Shown: one piece after another, positions 31,731-40,891 of the stretch
Numbering within the stretch: the stretch's first letter is position 1
How the letters are laid out: the number at the start of each line of letters is the position of its first letter
Source of the DNA: Amphimedon queenslandica
Lineage: Eukaryota; Porifera; Demospongiae; Haplosclerida; Niphatidae
Assembly: GCF_000090795.2 (NCBI RefSeq)
Contig: NW_003546404.1
Location: forward strand, 120,902 to 161,792
Reading direction: 5' to 3'
Length of the DNA stretch: 40,891 nt
Program-made: the position numbers and the translations under genes
Notes under the pieces: model-generated
Seen by the model: the letters and a program-made list of their open reading frames with translations, nothing else
Databases searched by the model: none
What the model was told of the DNA's origin: nothing

Positions 31731-32453
31731 TCAGCTAGACTTTTTGATGGCAAGCTTTCTCTTAAAGAAAGCATGGTAATAATAATTAGAGAATAATCCA
31801 ATGAGAGCCAGAGGGTAGAGGAAAGCAAAAATACAATAGCCTTCATTGAGATACCCAAAAAGACCAACCACAACACCTATAATGAACTGTGCTATCTGCA
31901 ACTGAGTAATGAGCTTCTTCCAAGTGAAATCATGCAGTGGGACACAAGCAGTCATTGCATAGTAAGAGTACATTACTATGTGAACGAATGAGTTCAGTGC
32001 CAATCCAAAACCAATCGGAGGCCAGGGTGCATAGTGGTAGCCGTAATCAGCAAGAAAAGGCATTGAGGAGTGATGGAAGACATGCAGAAATGATATCTGT
32101 CGAGTCTTGTGTCGCAATATCATGAACACGGTGTCTAGTAATTCGTAGTACTTGCTCAGCCAGTATATGTACAGGCCTAATGAGAGATGCTCAGTGGAGA
32201 TGCTTAATTTGAGTAAGCTCCCTCCCTCCCATAGACCAGCAGTCAAGAGATAGAGCGAAATTACGCTCGTGATACAGCAGATGACATTGTGAAGTATTAA
32301 AGGAGCCCTTAACTGCATCGGATTGAAGAGTTTCATTAGCCGACGTGCCGAGAAGACCATTAGGAGATACAGAGGAACTATAACCATACTGTAGCTGTAC
32401 AAGAAACGCTTGAATACTCGTGGATACGAGGACCAACGGCTCTCTGCTTCCAT
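31731..32453 (-). CDS. ELO-family very-long-chain fatty acid elongase
   Basis: A single exon of 240 residues from ATG 32453, which has a good start context (GAAATGG). The frame continues 13 codons upstream only to a TTG after a stop. The ELO hallmarks are in order: KYYELLDTVFMILRHK, the histidine box HVFHH at 124-128 of this start, NSFVHIVMYSYYAM, and TQLQIAQF. Several hydrophobic spans are present. The C-terminus is KKSS, a KKxx endoplasmic-reticulum retrieval signal. The family condenses malonyl-CoA with acyl-CoA as the first step of chain elongation in the ER; chain preference cannot be told. It is slightly shorter than typical ELOVL proteins at the N-terminus. It lies 131 bp from the sacsin-like start and 128 bp from the MED8 stop. 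Confidence 0.9.
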   Translation of the reverse strand: MEAESRWSSYPRVFKRFLYSYSMVIVPLYLLMVFSARRLMKLFNPMQLRAPLILHNVICCITSVISLYLLTAGLWEGGSLLKLSISTEHLSLGLYIYWLSKYYELLDTVFMILRHKTRQISFLHVFHHSSMPFLADYGYHYAPWPPIGFGLALNSFVHIVMYSYYAMTACVPLHDFTWKKLITQLQIAQFIIGVVVGLFGYLNEGYCIFAFLYPLALIGLFSNYYYHAFFKRKLAIKKSS

Positions 32454-32581
32454 TTCTGAGGCTATCAAAGACCTGGTGATTTCTCTTCTCAAATTACAAT
32501 GCTGCCACTCCTCCTAGGCTCAAAATTCAGCACCGCCTACTGAGTTAATGTTTTACAATTATTATTGTGTAAAAATCAAAA

Positions 32582-34043
32582 CTATTGTTGTCTCTTGTAG
32601 GGTGAGCCTTGATGGAATCCAGGTGGTCCAGGACCAGGAGCTGGCGCCATCATCATAGGCCGCATACCAGCAGGTGGAGCTACTCGAGATACTAAAATTA
32701 AACAAAGTGAAAAACCAATAGTTACTAGCTGCAACTAATTCTCTATTATAAAGTTTAAAGTAACAGTGCTTCATAATATATTTCAATATCCAATTTTGAT
32801 TGGAATCAGCTCAAACTTTCTATGCAACATAAGTACATAAACATTGTATGTATACATTAGAAAAAATAATGAAAATCGAAAATTCTCTCCGTTTCAATTT
32901 CGGCAAAATTTTGGCCTAAGACCCTGTACTACAGTACAGGGACTTTGGCCCAATTTTTGAGCAACTTTACATTAAAAATCGAATTTTGATCGGAATCAGC
33001 TCAAACTTTCTACACAACATAAGTACATGTACATGCATCAGACTAAAAAATATAAATGTAGAATTCTCTCCTATTCATTTGAAACAAAATTTGGCCAAAT
33101 AGTCTTCGGCCCAATTTTTAGCAACTTTATTACACTTACTGTTACAGTCAAGTTTACTGTGATTTAACTGTAGTTTACTATTAATACACTGAAGTATACT
33201 GTACAGCTCACTTGTTCTTGCTGCCATTTGTTGCTGTAATAGTTGTTGCTGTTGTAGTTGCATAGCATGTTGTTGTTGTTGTTGTTGTTGTTGCTGCTGC
33301 TGCTGTTGTTGTTGTTGTGATGTCGGCTTCCCTCCCTGCAGTGCCATTTTTCGAGCAGTTGACATCATTTGAAGACCTAAAGAAGAAGATTTAATTGCAA
33401 TAGTCTCAAATCTAAGTCTTTTTATTGTCTTAAATTGAGCAATACTCAATTTAAGTGATAATAGGTGTCTATAAACAGGTGTCTGTGATAAGTAAATGGT
33501 AGATTTTATGTTGAAGATTCTGTGTACATGTATACATGCTCAGACTAATATAAAATGAATTTGTATAAGTGATTCCTTTACAATTACCAATATTAATTCC
33601 TTGCCAATAGCTATGGTATTGCTATTGCAGTATTATTCCGACTACAAATACATGTATATGTACTTATACAGTACATGCACATTGTTAATGAGTAATTGAA
33701 TGTGAAACCAAGTTATTGTTATTGCTATAACAGACTATATATGATTAATACCTGTTCCATTGAGATAGGCAGCTACTAATCGCCTTGTGTCCTCAGAAGA
33801 ATTAACTTGAACAGTATCTAAAAATAAAAATAATAATAATAATAACTCCATAACTCTCTGGCGCTTCAATGCACAGATGTGGTTATGTCGATCTACCACC
33901 CCCCCCCATCAGTGGTAGATGGTTTCATTTAACTTTTTTTTAATTGTACATGTAGTTTCTCTTTCTGTTTTTTGTTTCGTTTTTCTTTCTATGTACAGGG
34001 TCCTCCCTTTTTGTCCCCCTTTTGTCTGTTTTGTGTCTTTCTT

Positions 34044-34074
<31 letters not shown>

Positions 34075-37000
34075 TAATAATAATAATAATCAGTCAATTG
34101 GAGTTGTTTTGCCTTACCTAGTTTCTTGCTTTGTTTCTCCCAGTTCTCTCTTGATTCTTCAACTAGCGAGGCAGCTTTATCAACAAGAGAATTGAAATTC
34201 TTAAGAGTCTCCTACAAGACACAGAATATATATAAAGACTTAATTTAAAATACCGTATAGCGGGAAATTTTCGTGGATTTCGCGGGTTTTTTTTTTCAAA
34301 ATTCACAAAAATAAAATCCGCAAAAATCAATTTAATACGGTTCAAGATGGCCGAAAAGTAGAAAACCACAAAAATTAAAGCCACGAATTTGATTTTTTGA
34401 AGGATCCTTGAAAATTTTGTGCCACAAAATTTTCCCGCTATACAGTAGATAAAATAGTAGTAATTAGTAATGCAGATAATGATGTGATAAGTACACACTT
34501 CACTGCCCTAAATGGGATAATTAATAGGCCACTTTTGATAAAATACACATACATATACAGTATAACATACAGCATAGTCAAAAGGGAACAAAGCCCTCAA
34601 AAAAATATATTATGAACTAGGTGGATGTAAAACATTAAAGGGGCGAGCCTACACAAGCAAAGAAATGTACATACAATAGATATTGACAGAATACAATACT
34701 CATTTTTTTCATATAGTCATACAACAGCTTTACAACACTGTTGCAACAATCATGGAGATAGACATCAGGTCTATCTCTACAACAGTTGTATGCTAACCAC
34801 AGAATCCATACAACAGCTGCAACTACATGTGTATATGGAAACCTGGCTTAAGGAAAAGCAAAGGAAGCTTAAAAATAGGTTTAGGTAAAGCTAGAGACAC
34901 AAAACAAAGAAATGATAATATAGCCCAGGCATGGTCTTTTGTGAAATTTTAAAGTCACTTTAAAAATTAGTAAAAAATTGAATTAACTCAATACAATGTA
35001 GTTAGTGACTGCGTTAATGTTAAGAGTGTTGGATACCTGAAAATCAGGAGGGGGGTTTGCTGCATCAGCATAAAGATCCCTCTGCTTTGCTTCCAAGTCT
35101 AATTCAAGCTTAGTCCTCATGTAGTCAGGTACTATAGTACGAGAAGAAAAATAAATCACAAGTTTCCAATTCCATCCCTTCATCAATAAGTAATCACATC
35201 ATGAAATTATTCTCTTTAATCTTTCATCTTTCATCCACCCTCCTTCCCCCCTCTCTCCCTCCCTCTCTCCTTCTCTCTCTCTCTATGTCTTACCAACTTC
35301 ATGATGAAGAATAGAAATTCTGCCTTCAGTTGATCTCTATTAATAAAAGAGGATAGATAAGAACAGACAAGGCTCGTGGACATGATGACAAGTACAAATG
35401 CAACTCAAAATACTTTGAACATAACCCACTCAAAACTCGGCTAGGAAATGGCCCAAACTATATCTTAAGCCACTTATTTTTAAGTAGACAAATATATTTT
35501 TTGCTTTGCAATTTTGCTCTTTTTAAATTAATAACTATTAATAAACCTAAATTAATAATAAATGCGAGTACTAATTTTTTGCAATTCTAAAGCCACTTGC
35601 AAAAAATGCTCGCAAATAATAGTGGCTTTAAATATCTCCTTATTTTCTTTCTCTTTTTATATTTTTTGTTTTTCTTTTTTATTTATTTTTTTAATTTTTG
35701 TTCCATACCTCGAGATCATTATCTTTTTCACTAGAGACTTGATGGGGTAGTAAGACTTGACTGTGTAGTGGAGGAATCTTATCATTGCCGAGCTGCTTCA
35801 TCAGTGTACTGTAATGACCTGTACATAGAATAATACTGTGAGTTACCATATAGTGGGAAATTTTGGAAGCAATTAAATTTGGCGAATTTGGCGTTTTGAT
35901 AGCCATTCTCCAAAATAAAATCCGCCATTTTGAGCCATTATACGCATGTTAAATGGTACATGGCCACTTATTCGTGGAATTAAAATTCGCCAATCACCAA
36001 TATTTAGCAATTCGCCAAATTTGAGTCCCTCTAAAATTTCCTGCTATATAGTATATATTTGTTCCATAATCTATATTGACCTAAGTAAAATAAAAATTAC
36101 AAGTTGTATTAAAAATCTTTATTGGCAACATAGAAAGAAGTCATTATTAATTTAATGAGCAACCTTTTTCATAATGTACAATATAATGATGCCTTTATAA
36201 TGATGCCTTTATTTTTATTTTATTTATTTTTTGATGCTATGTAGAAAGTTTGAGCTGATTCTGGCCAATAATTTTCAAGTTATTAGCATTTTAAGAATGA
36301 GCCAATTTTAGGAAAAAGGAAAAGGAAAGCAAAAAATGAGTTATGAGCATTTTTAAAAAAGGCAATTTTTTGAAAAATACACAAGGCTATTATAGCCCAT
36401 GGTTTTTTCTGAAAAATGGCTCCGAAATCACCCCAAATTTTTAATACATTTTCTGATATATATTGATGTACTTATGCTACATAGCAAGTTTGAGCTGATT
36501 CCGACTTCAATTTTTCAAGTTATGGCCATCTTGAGAAAATGCCAAAATTCTGAAAAATACCCAAGGCTATAGCCCATGGTTTTTTCTGAAAAATGGCTCC
36601 GAAATCACCCCAAATTTTTTATTACATTTTCTGATACATATTGATGTACTTATGCTGCATAGCAAGTTTGAGCTGATTCCGACTTTAATTTTTTGAGTTA
36701 CAGCCATTTTAAGAAATTTTCCAAAATCTGAAAAATACCCAAGGCTATAGCCCATGGTTTTTTCTGAAAAATGGCTCCGAAATCACCCCAAATTTTTATT
36801 ACATTTTCTGATACATATTGATGTACTTATGCTGTGTAGAAAGTTTGAACTGATTCCAACTTTAATTTTTCAAGTTACGGCCATTTTAAGAAATTGCCAA
36901 AATTCTGAAAAATACCCAAGGCTATAGCCCATGGTTTTTTCCAAAAAATGGCTCGGGAATCACCCCAAAATTTTATTACATTTTCTGATACATATCGATG

Positions 37001-37635
37001 TACTTGTGTTGCATAGCAAGTTTGAGCTGATTCTGACTTCAATTTTTTGAGTTACGGCCATTTTAACAAATTTGCCAAAATCTGAAAAATACCTAAGGCT
37101 ATAGCCCATGGTTTTTTCAAAAAATGCCTCCGAAATCGCCCCAAATTTTTATTACATTTTGTGATGCATATTGATCCCCTTATGCTGTATAGAAAGTTTG
37201 AGCTGTTTCCAACAAATATTTTTAGAGTTATGAGCATTTTTTAAACAGCCAATTTTTGAGAAGGCCATAATAATTATAGCTGTATAGCGGATAATTTGAA
37301 ATTTTGGTAAATTGCAAAATTTTTCCTAATTTAATTTATGCTATTCAGACGACTCCCCACTCAAACTGACCTGACAATGCAGAAAAGCTGTCAAGGACAC
37401 TTGGCCTAAAATAAAGGACACATTATGTCACGTGATACACTTGTTCTAACCACGTGAGTGCTTCGTGTTCCATTTTCCCCACAAAATTAGAGAGCGAGCC
37501 CTTCACATCCCCTACTTTCGCCAGTATAGCAACTATGGCGGCATCTAATACCTTGTCTTGAGCTGGCTGGCCTGTATTAGCCTAAGAAAATAAGAAAATC
37601 ACACAAAACAAAGCGCCATTTTTACTTACGGACAT
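32582..37635 (-). CDS. MED8: Mediator complex subunit 8
   Basis: Ten exons (37635-37630, 37581-37451, 37405-37371, 35818-35709, 35336-35294, 35131-35037, 34211-34118, 33817-33752, 33376-33212, 32691-32582) join in phase to 284 residues. Matches to MED8 run in order: DAAIVAILAKVGDVKGSLSN, ALTWPSVLDSFSALSG, PLHSQVLLPHQVSSEKDNDL, STEGRISILHHEVVPDYMRT, ETLKNFNSLVDKAASLVEES and EDTRRLVAAYLNGTGLQ. The C-terminal part has an uninterrupted run of 16 Gln plus further Gln clusters, then a Met/Pro-rich tail. MED8 is in the Mediator head and helps transmit regulator signals to RNA polymerase II. The first exon encodes only Met-Ser. Intron 3 (1.55 kb) holds a satellite array and a MITE, intron 6 a second MITE, and intron 9 two diverged satellite-like units. 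Confidence 0.93.
32790..33120 (-). repeat. Two diverged satellite-like units in MED8 intron 9
   Basis: GGAATCAGCTCAAACTTTCT occurs at 32802 and 32992, 190 bp apart. Each is followed by an ACAACATAAGTACAT-type block and preceded by an AATTTTGAT stretch. They share the AAAGTTTGAGCTGATTCC core (minus strand) with the satellite arrays, but the rest differs, so this is a distant subfamily. Confidence 0.65.
33255..33317 (-). repeat. CAA/CAG triplet repeat encoding the MED8 polyglutamine run
   Basis: Sixteen TTG/CTG triplets (33270-33317 on +) encode the pure Gln run. The mix of CAA and CAG codons should limit slippage. Further Gln codons lie toward 33230. Confidence 0.9.
34040..34092. repeat. (TAA)n microsatellite in MED8 intron 7
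   Basis: A nearly pure ATA/TAA triplet run of about 50 bp with one TGA interruption, followed within 20 bp by the exon 7 donor region. Confidence 0.8.
34251..34447. mobile_element. MITE, TATAGCGGGAAATTTTCGTG family, MED8 intron 6
   Basis: The left end TACCGTATAGCGGGAAATTT and the right end AAATTTTCCCGCTATACAGTA-type sequence are inverted repeats, with TA edges. It is 197 bp and shares its ends and the GCCGAAAAGTAGAAAACC-type interior with the 11967-12109 element. Confidence 0.83.
34448..35036. other. Rest of MED8 intron 6, with a hairpin
   Basis: No gene is seen. GAGATAGAC and GTCTATCTC (about 34757-34781) can form a 9-bp stem with a short loop, flanked by CATACAACAG and CAACAGTTGTATG, which suggests a further small inverted-repeat element of uncertain limits. 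The remainder is AT-rich. Confidence 0.35.
35225..35286. repeat. CT-rich tract in MED8 intron 5
   Basis: CCCT/CT repeats of about 60 bp end seven bases before the + strand copy of the exon 5 donor (CTTACC). On the transcribed strand this is a GA-rich tract just inside the intron, not a polypyrimidine tract. Confidence 0.6.
35844..36053. mobile_element. MITE, GGAAATTTTGGAGGG family, MED8 intron 3
   Basis: The ends TACCATATAGTGGGAAATTT and AAATTTCCTGCTATATAGTA are inverted repeats. The interior has AAAATCCGCCATTTTGAGCC and ATTTGGCGAATTTGGCG, as in the 12616-12830 copy. It is 210 bp with TA edges. Confidence 0.82.
36230..37260 (+). repeat. Satellite array of ~177-bp units in MED8 intron 3
   Basis: TTTGAG(A)CTG recurs at 36249, 36489, 36667, 36844, 37021 and 37197. 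The steps are 240, 178, 177, 177 and 176 bp, so the first unit is enlarged and the rest are regular. The unit is the same as at 4671-5440 but lies antisense to MED8. The block AAGGCTATAGCCCATGGTTT is perfectly kept in several units. The array is followed at 37275 by a GCTGTATAGCGGATAATTTG stretch that resembles a lone MITE end. Confidence 0.88.
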
Positions 37636-37792
37636 AGCTACTAACCGAATACTTGTTCCGTAAACTGTAACCACGTGGATTTACCCGGGGATGTTTTGAC
37701 ACATAGAGATACTACAAACACACATGTTTGACACCAATCAGCAGTTAGAGTTTTGGTGTCTGTCATCTACAAACAGTGAAGCAGCAACAACA
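37636..37792. promoter_or_regulatory. 157-bp divergent promoter between MED8 and the eight-span membrane gene
   Basis: The two start codons face away across 157 bp containing ACGTGGATTTACCCGGGG and no clear TATA box. Both genes have a tiny first coding exon, so 5' splice sites lie next to this promoter on each side. Confidence 0.5.
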
Positions 37793-38877
37793 ATGGTGAG
37801 TCTATCTATCAAATGTAGCCAAATTTAAAACTGTCTTTTTAGGTAGTAAAGTTCAACTCAGAAGCCAGCACACTAAAAGTTGTTCTCCTAATAGTTACCA
37901 TTTTGGCCAACGTTACTAACCAGGCTGTGTACCTCACACTCAAGGAGGCAGAGAGCAAAGCAGAATTTGCTGCAACTGTAATTGGACTTTTTGCTGCATT
38001 TTATGTCATATTTGTAGCTGCAGTGGTACTCAGCATTCTTCTTAGGCATAAGGATTACATCCAGGACCAATCATACAGTGAATTCTTGATCATAATAACA
38101 GCCCAAGTTTTAACAGGAATAGGAGGCCTGTGCTTTTTCATTGGCGATAGGATATTACCACTCCTCACAACGTTTGGCCCTGAGCTTAACTGCAATCAAA
38201 ATTGCATTGATACAGCAGCTATTACCGGGACAGCACTAGTAGTGGTCTCTCTCCTGGTTTTTCGCTTTGTCCCACTACTAATATTCAAGCTGCACATTGT
38301 TACCAATACATACCAACATTCTGCAATGATTGTGAAATGTCATTCGATGTGGCACAGCATCATCGAGGCAATGTCACTCATTGTAGAGCTTGATGCCTGG
38401 TTTGTCATCATTGCTGACATACCATTGGAGAATCCTAATTTCTGCCCCAAGCACCAGCTTATAGTAGCATGGGTACTCTATGTTTTCATTGGAGTCATAT
38501 GGATAGGAATGCTAATGGCTATAGTTCTACCAGGAGCAATTAAACTACTGTCAAGAGGTCACGATTTATTCAAAGCTTTTTCTCTACCATTGTCAATGAT
38601 AGTGATAATATGGTTTAGTGTGACAGTTCTACTCATTAGTGCCAATGTACAACCTATTGGCTGTCTTTTTAAGTGTGACATAGTGCTTGGTAACTTCACA
38701 GCCGATTGCAATACTGAGGGGTACTATGGCTCACGGACTGCCATGCTGTGTCTCGTTACAGTCACGTTCATGGGAGTTGGTATAGTACTGACTCACATTG
38801 CATCCATGACAGGCTATACAACAGGTGTAGGTAGAAGCATCGAAGGTAATATTTCACTAGAAGAACAGGAAGATTAA
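37793..38877 (+). CDS. Multi-pass (about eight-span) membrane protein of unknown family
   Basis: Two exons: 37793-37795 encodes only the start Met (ATG followed by a GTGAGT donor), and 37843-38877 encodes the rest, 345 residues in all. Exon 2 has no ATG before its first membrane span, which supports the split start. Hydrophobic spans begin about at KVVLLIVTILANV, EFAATVIGLFAAFYVIFVAA, FLIIITAQVLTGIGGLCFFI, TGTALVVVSLLVFRFVPLLI, IEAMSLIVELDAWFVIIADI, LIVAWVLYVFIGVIWIGMLM, LSMIVIIWFSVTVLLISANV and TAMLCLVTVTFMGVGIVLTH. Loops contain paired Cys (NCNQNC, GCLFKCD) that may form disulphides. The tail is acidic (LEEQED). I do not recognise the family and make no functional claim. AATAAA at 38974 is a likely polyadenylation signal. 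Confidence 0.82.
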
Positions 38878-38973
38878 CCATTAATTACTTTAACTATTAA
38901 TTATCATTACATTTCTTTATGTAGAGTGCATAAAATACAACACGTTTTGCCTGTGTTAGTATCAAGAGTACAT

Positions 38974-38979
38974 AATAAA
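38974..38979 (+). terminator. Polyadenylation signal of the eight-span membrane gene
   Basis: AATAAA lies 97 bp after the stop and 14 bp before the stop codon of the convergent CCDC51-like gene, so cleavage would fall near or inside the 3' end of that gene's coding region. Confidence 0.6.
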
Positions 38980-38992
38980 TTTTAGATAATTC

Positions 38993-39868
38993 TCAATTTC
39001 TAAATAGCAATAAAGAGAGACCGCCCCCAACAACACCTGCAGCTAAGCTCAATGCTAATATCATTGCAGTACCATTTGATTCTACCGGTTGGGTAGTATC
39101 TGTCTCCATTGCTACATTAGTAGATGATTTCTTAATGGCATCAATAACGTCATGTTTCAAGGTTACGCTGTCAGATCTCATTTCTTCAAGGATTCTACAA
39201 GTAATAGATTCCGAATGTTCTTTGATGGCATTAATTACTTCACTAGTAGCAACTGAGGTATTATTAATAGGAGGAGGAATATCATTAGTTGTTGGAGGCG
39301 TGGAATGTCTCAAAGTACTAACATATTGAAAGCCCTTCCAAGTGGTCATTATGGTACCAACTGCAATACCTAATACAATGTAACGCATCGCGTAATCCCT
39401 TGTAGAGTTGTATAAAGACTGATACGAAGATCTAGTTTTATCAAAAAGTTCCTGTTCCTTTTTCATGAGATCTTCAACGATCTGTTGCTGCCGTTCTTCT
39501 TTCTCTTTTAAACTATTCTCCATCTCGTTAATCTCACGTATAACTTGCACGTCAGATTTCGACTTTCGATACTCAAATTCTCTTCGTAAATACAACTCAT
39601 GTAGCTCAGTCTTGATGCACTCCAGGGACTTTGTGGCTTCTACCAGCGTCTGTCTTGACTGTTTAAAATCCTCTTCAAGTCTCTCTGTGTCTAGTTTGAG
39701 TTTCTCGACCTCGTGTCTGTTGGTTTTAACTAATCTGGTTGCCACTGGAACTAGCTTGTTTAAATATGGTTGCGAGGTTTCCTTAACTTTCCTTGTATAG
39801 CTTTCTATTGCTCTCTTTCCTTGGTCTGTGAATGCTCGAGTGCGGGATTTCATTAGCCTTAGCATCAT
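38993..39868 (-). CDS. CCDC51: CCDC51/MITOK-like mitochondrial coiled-coil membrane protein
   Basis: One exon, 291 residues. The N-terminus MMLRLMKSRTRAF is basic with no acidic residue, as in a mitochondrial presequence. Residues ~45-150 are a long charged coiled coil (VEKLKLDTERLEEDFKQSRQ, then ENSLKEKEERQQQIVEDLMK). A first hydrophobic span follows (YAMRYIVLGIAVGTIMTTW), then a hydrophilic stretch with NAIKEHSESI and DAIKKSS, and a second span ends the protein (MILALSLAAGVVGGGLSLLL). This order matches CCDC51, the pore-forming subunit of the mitochondrial ATP-sensitive K+ channel, in which two spans follow a coiled coil. The loop between the spans is shorter than in the human protein. Assignment rests on architecture and weak similarity; another coiled-coil tail-anchored protein is possible. 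Confidence 0.6.
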   Translation of the reverse strand: MMLRLMKSRTRAFTDQGKRAIESYTRKVKETSQPYLNKLVPVATRLVKTNRHEVEKLKLDTERLEEDFKQSRQTLVEATKSLECIKTELHELYLRREFEYRKSKSDVQVIREINEMENSLKEKEERQQQIVEDLMKKEQELFDKTRSSYQSLYNSTRDYAMRYIVLGIAVGTIMTTWKGFQYVSTLRHSTPPTTNDIPPPINNTSVATSEVINAIKEHSESITCRILEEMRSDSVTLKHDVIDAIKKSSTNVAMETDTTQPVESNGTAMILALSLAAGVVGGGLSLLLFRN

Positions 39869-40113
39869 GGCTATCTGCCAAACTGACCCTCCTTCTCATG
39901 ATGAGCCACACCCCTTGATTCATCAAAGAAATAATTTGTATTTGTTTTCATTGAAAGCATAATAGTTTTTGTCATCTTAGCTCTAAATGATCTACAAAAA
40001 TTTGGTAAATGATTCATAAATTGCAAACTAAAAAAATCAATACAATCCTGTTTTAATTGACTAGACTGACTAGACTGGATGAAAACATTCAGTTTTGCCG
40101 TGCTACAAAGAAG
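39869..40113. promoter_or_regulatory. Divergent spacer between CCDC51-like and ML-domain genes
   Basis: The start codons face away across 245 bp. GACTAGACTGACTAGACTGG at 40060-40079 is a short direct repeat (GACTAGACT twice). No TATA box is clear. Confidence 0.4.
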
Positions 40114-40856
40114 ATGACTGCAAAAATGAACTATCATACTTTACTTTTCCTGGCGCTAGCTGTGTTTGTAGTATCTGAAAATCAATGCAAAGGTAGGTAG
40201 TGAGATACAATAATGTATTTTATATACTGTATCAAGCAGAGAGTAGATCAGACAGTGGAAAAGAGTACAATTTTACATGTTGCGACAGTGAGTATGTACA
40301 ATCTATATGGTACATGTATGTCTAGCCACCAATAATTATTGTCTTTTGAACTCATTTAGCTGAAACACACAAACTTTTACAACTAAGTCAACTAAACATA
40401 AGTCCATATCCAATAATACGTGGAAAATGTCTTCATATCAAAGGGCTTTTGCATGCAAGTAAGGTTATATAGCTACTCATTCATAGCCTGATTACAATTA
40501 GTGCTCATTCCAGGTAGTAAAATAGACTGGGCAATCATAAAATTCAAAGCTGTATATAAACTTCACAAAGGTCCCATTCTACTCAACGTCACAATAATTG
40601 ACGAGCAACTCAATTTCTGTGACTTTTGCGTTGAAGCAATACAACATTATTGCCCCATTCTTCCTGGAGTATATCATATCAATGAACCAGTTGTTATTCC
40701 AAGTATATTTTGGACTGTGAGTTACAAATGGATAATATATGCAAAATTAAAATAAAATATGTACTTTTATAGGGTGAATATGAACTGACAGTTTCCATTT
40801 TCAATGACAAAAACGACAAGTTATTTTGTGGGAAAGCATTTCTCCATATTAAATAA
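40114..40856 (+). CDS. Secreted ML-domain (MD-2-related / NPC2-like) lipid-binding protein
   Basis: Five exons (40114-40192, 40240-40287, 40360-40458, 40514-40716, 40773-40856) join in phase to 170 residues. A second in-frame ATG at 40126 would remove four residues. The start is a signal peptide (MNYHTLLFLALAVFVVS, ending near NQC). The mature part has the ML pattern: LNISPYPIIRGKCLHIKG, a LLNVTIIDEQLNFCDFC strand pair, HYCPILPGVYHINEPVVIP, and the final GEYELTVSIFNDKNDKLFCG then KAFLHIK. Cys positions fit the disulphides of NPC2/Der p 2-type proteins. The fold is a beta-sandwich that carries a sterol, phospholipid or lipid A. Which ligand applies cannot be told. AATAAA overlaps the stop and another lies at 40884-40889. 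Confidence 0.85.
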
Positions 40857-40891
40857 ATAGACCTTCACATGTCTTGAAACCTAAATAAATA

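Noticed and set aside
31731-32492. Elongase start 13 codons further upstream
   Set aside because: The codon at 32492 is TTG and the frame closes upstream. ATG 32453 has a good context and keeps all family motifs.
33909-34097. Tyr-rich minus-strand frame
   Set aside because: It is a translation of the (TAA)n microsatellite in MED8 intron 7.

Overview
This window is nuclear DNA from a compact animal genome. The genes have GT-AG introns, mostly 50-700 bp long, and the protein set is metazoan: REXO1, FBXO4, MED8, CCDC51/MITOK, a sacsin relative, an ELOVL-type elongase, a PAF acetylhydrolase and an ML-domain protein. Tight head-to-head and tail-to-tail packing, several intronless genes, AT-rich introns packed with short inverted-repeat elements, and many dispersed TACATGTA palindromes suggest a demosponge of the Amphimedon type. 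That species call is inference from style, not from a marker gene.

Layout, left to right. Positions 1-604 hold a probable broken gene fragment. A 13-exon REXO1 runs on + (797-7536) and ends tail-to-tail with a minus-strand gene for a secreted, Thr/Pro-rich repeat protein (9056-7718). That gene shares a 230-bp divergent promoter, with a TATA-like box in each direction, with FBXO4 (+, 9287-13010). Then follow, all on minus, an ENPP/alkaline-phosphatase-superfamily phosphodiesterase (16310-13237), an intronless PAF-acetylhydrolase-like gene (17694-16489), a giant sacsin-like gene (31599-18012), an intronless fatty-acid elongase (32453-31731) and MED8 (37635-32582). MED8 shares a 157-bp promoter with an unidentified eight-span membrane protein (+, 37793-38877). 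An intronless CCDC51/MITOK-like gene (-, 39868-38993) diverges from an ML-domain lipid-binding protein (+, 40114-40856).

The most interesting gene is the sacsin relative. Five exons, joined in consistent phase, predict a protein of about 4,220 residues: an N-terminal DEATH domain, three sacsin repeats each starting with an HSP90-like (GHKL) ATPase, and a C-terminal HEPN domain. No ubiquitin-like or J domain is visible. About 94% of the coding sequence lies in one exon of 11.9 kb.

The non-coding part is also structured. A repeat of about 177 bp forms short tandem arrays in introns of three genes (REXO1, the phosphodiesterase and MED8), in both orientations, and two diverged copies sit in another MED8 intron. 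At least ten MITE-like inverted-repeat elements of several families lie in introns. One FBXO4 intron contains a duplicated segment in which one copy carries two MITEs and the other preserves the empty sites. No rRNA, tRNA or CRISPR feature was recognised.
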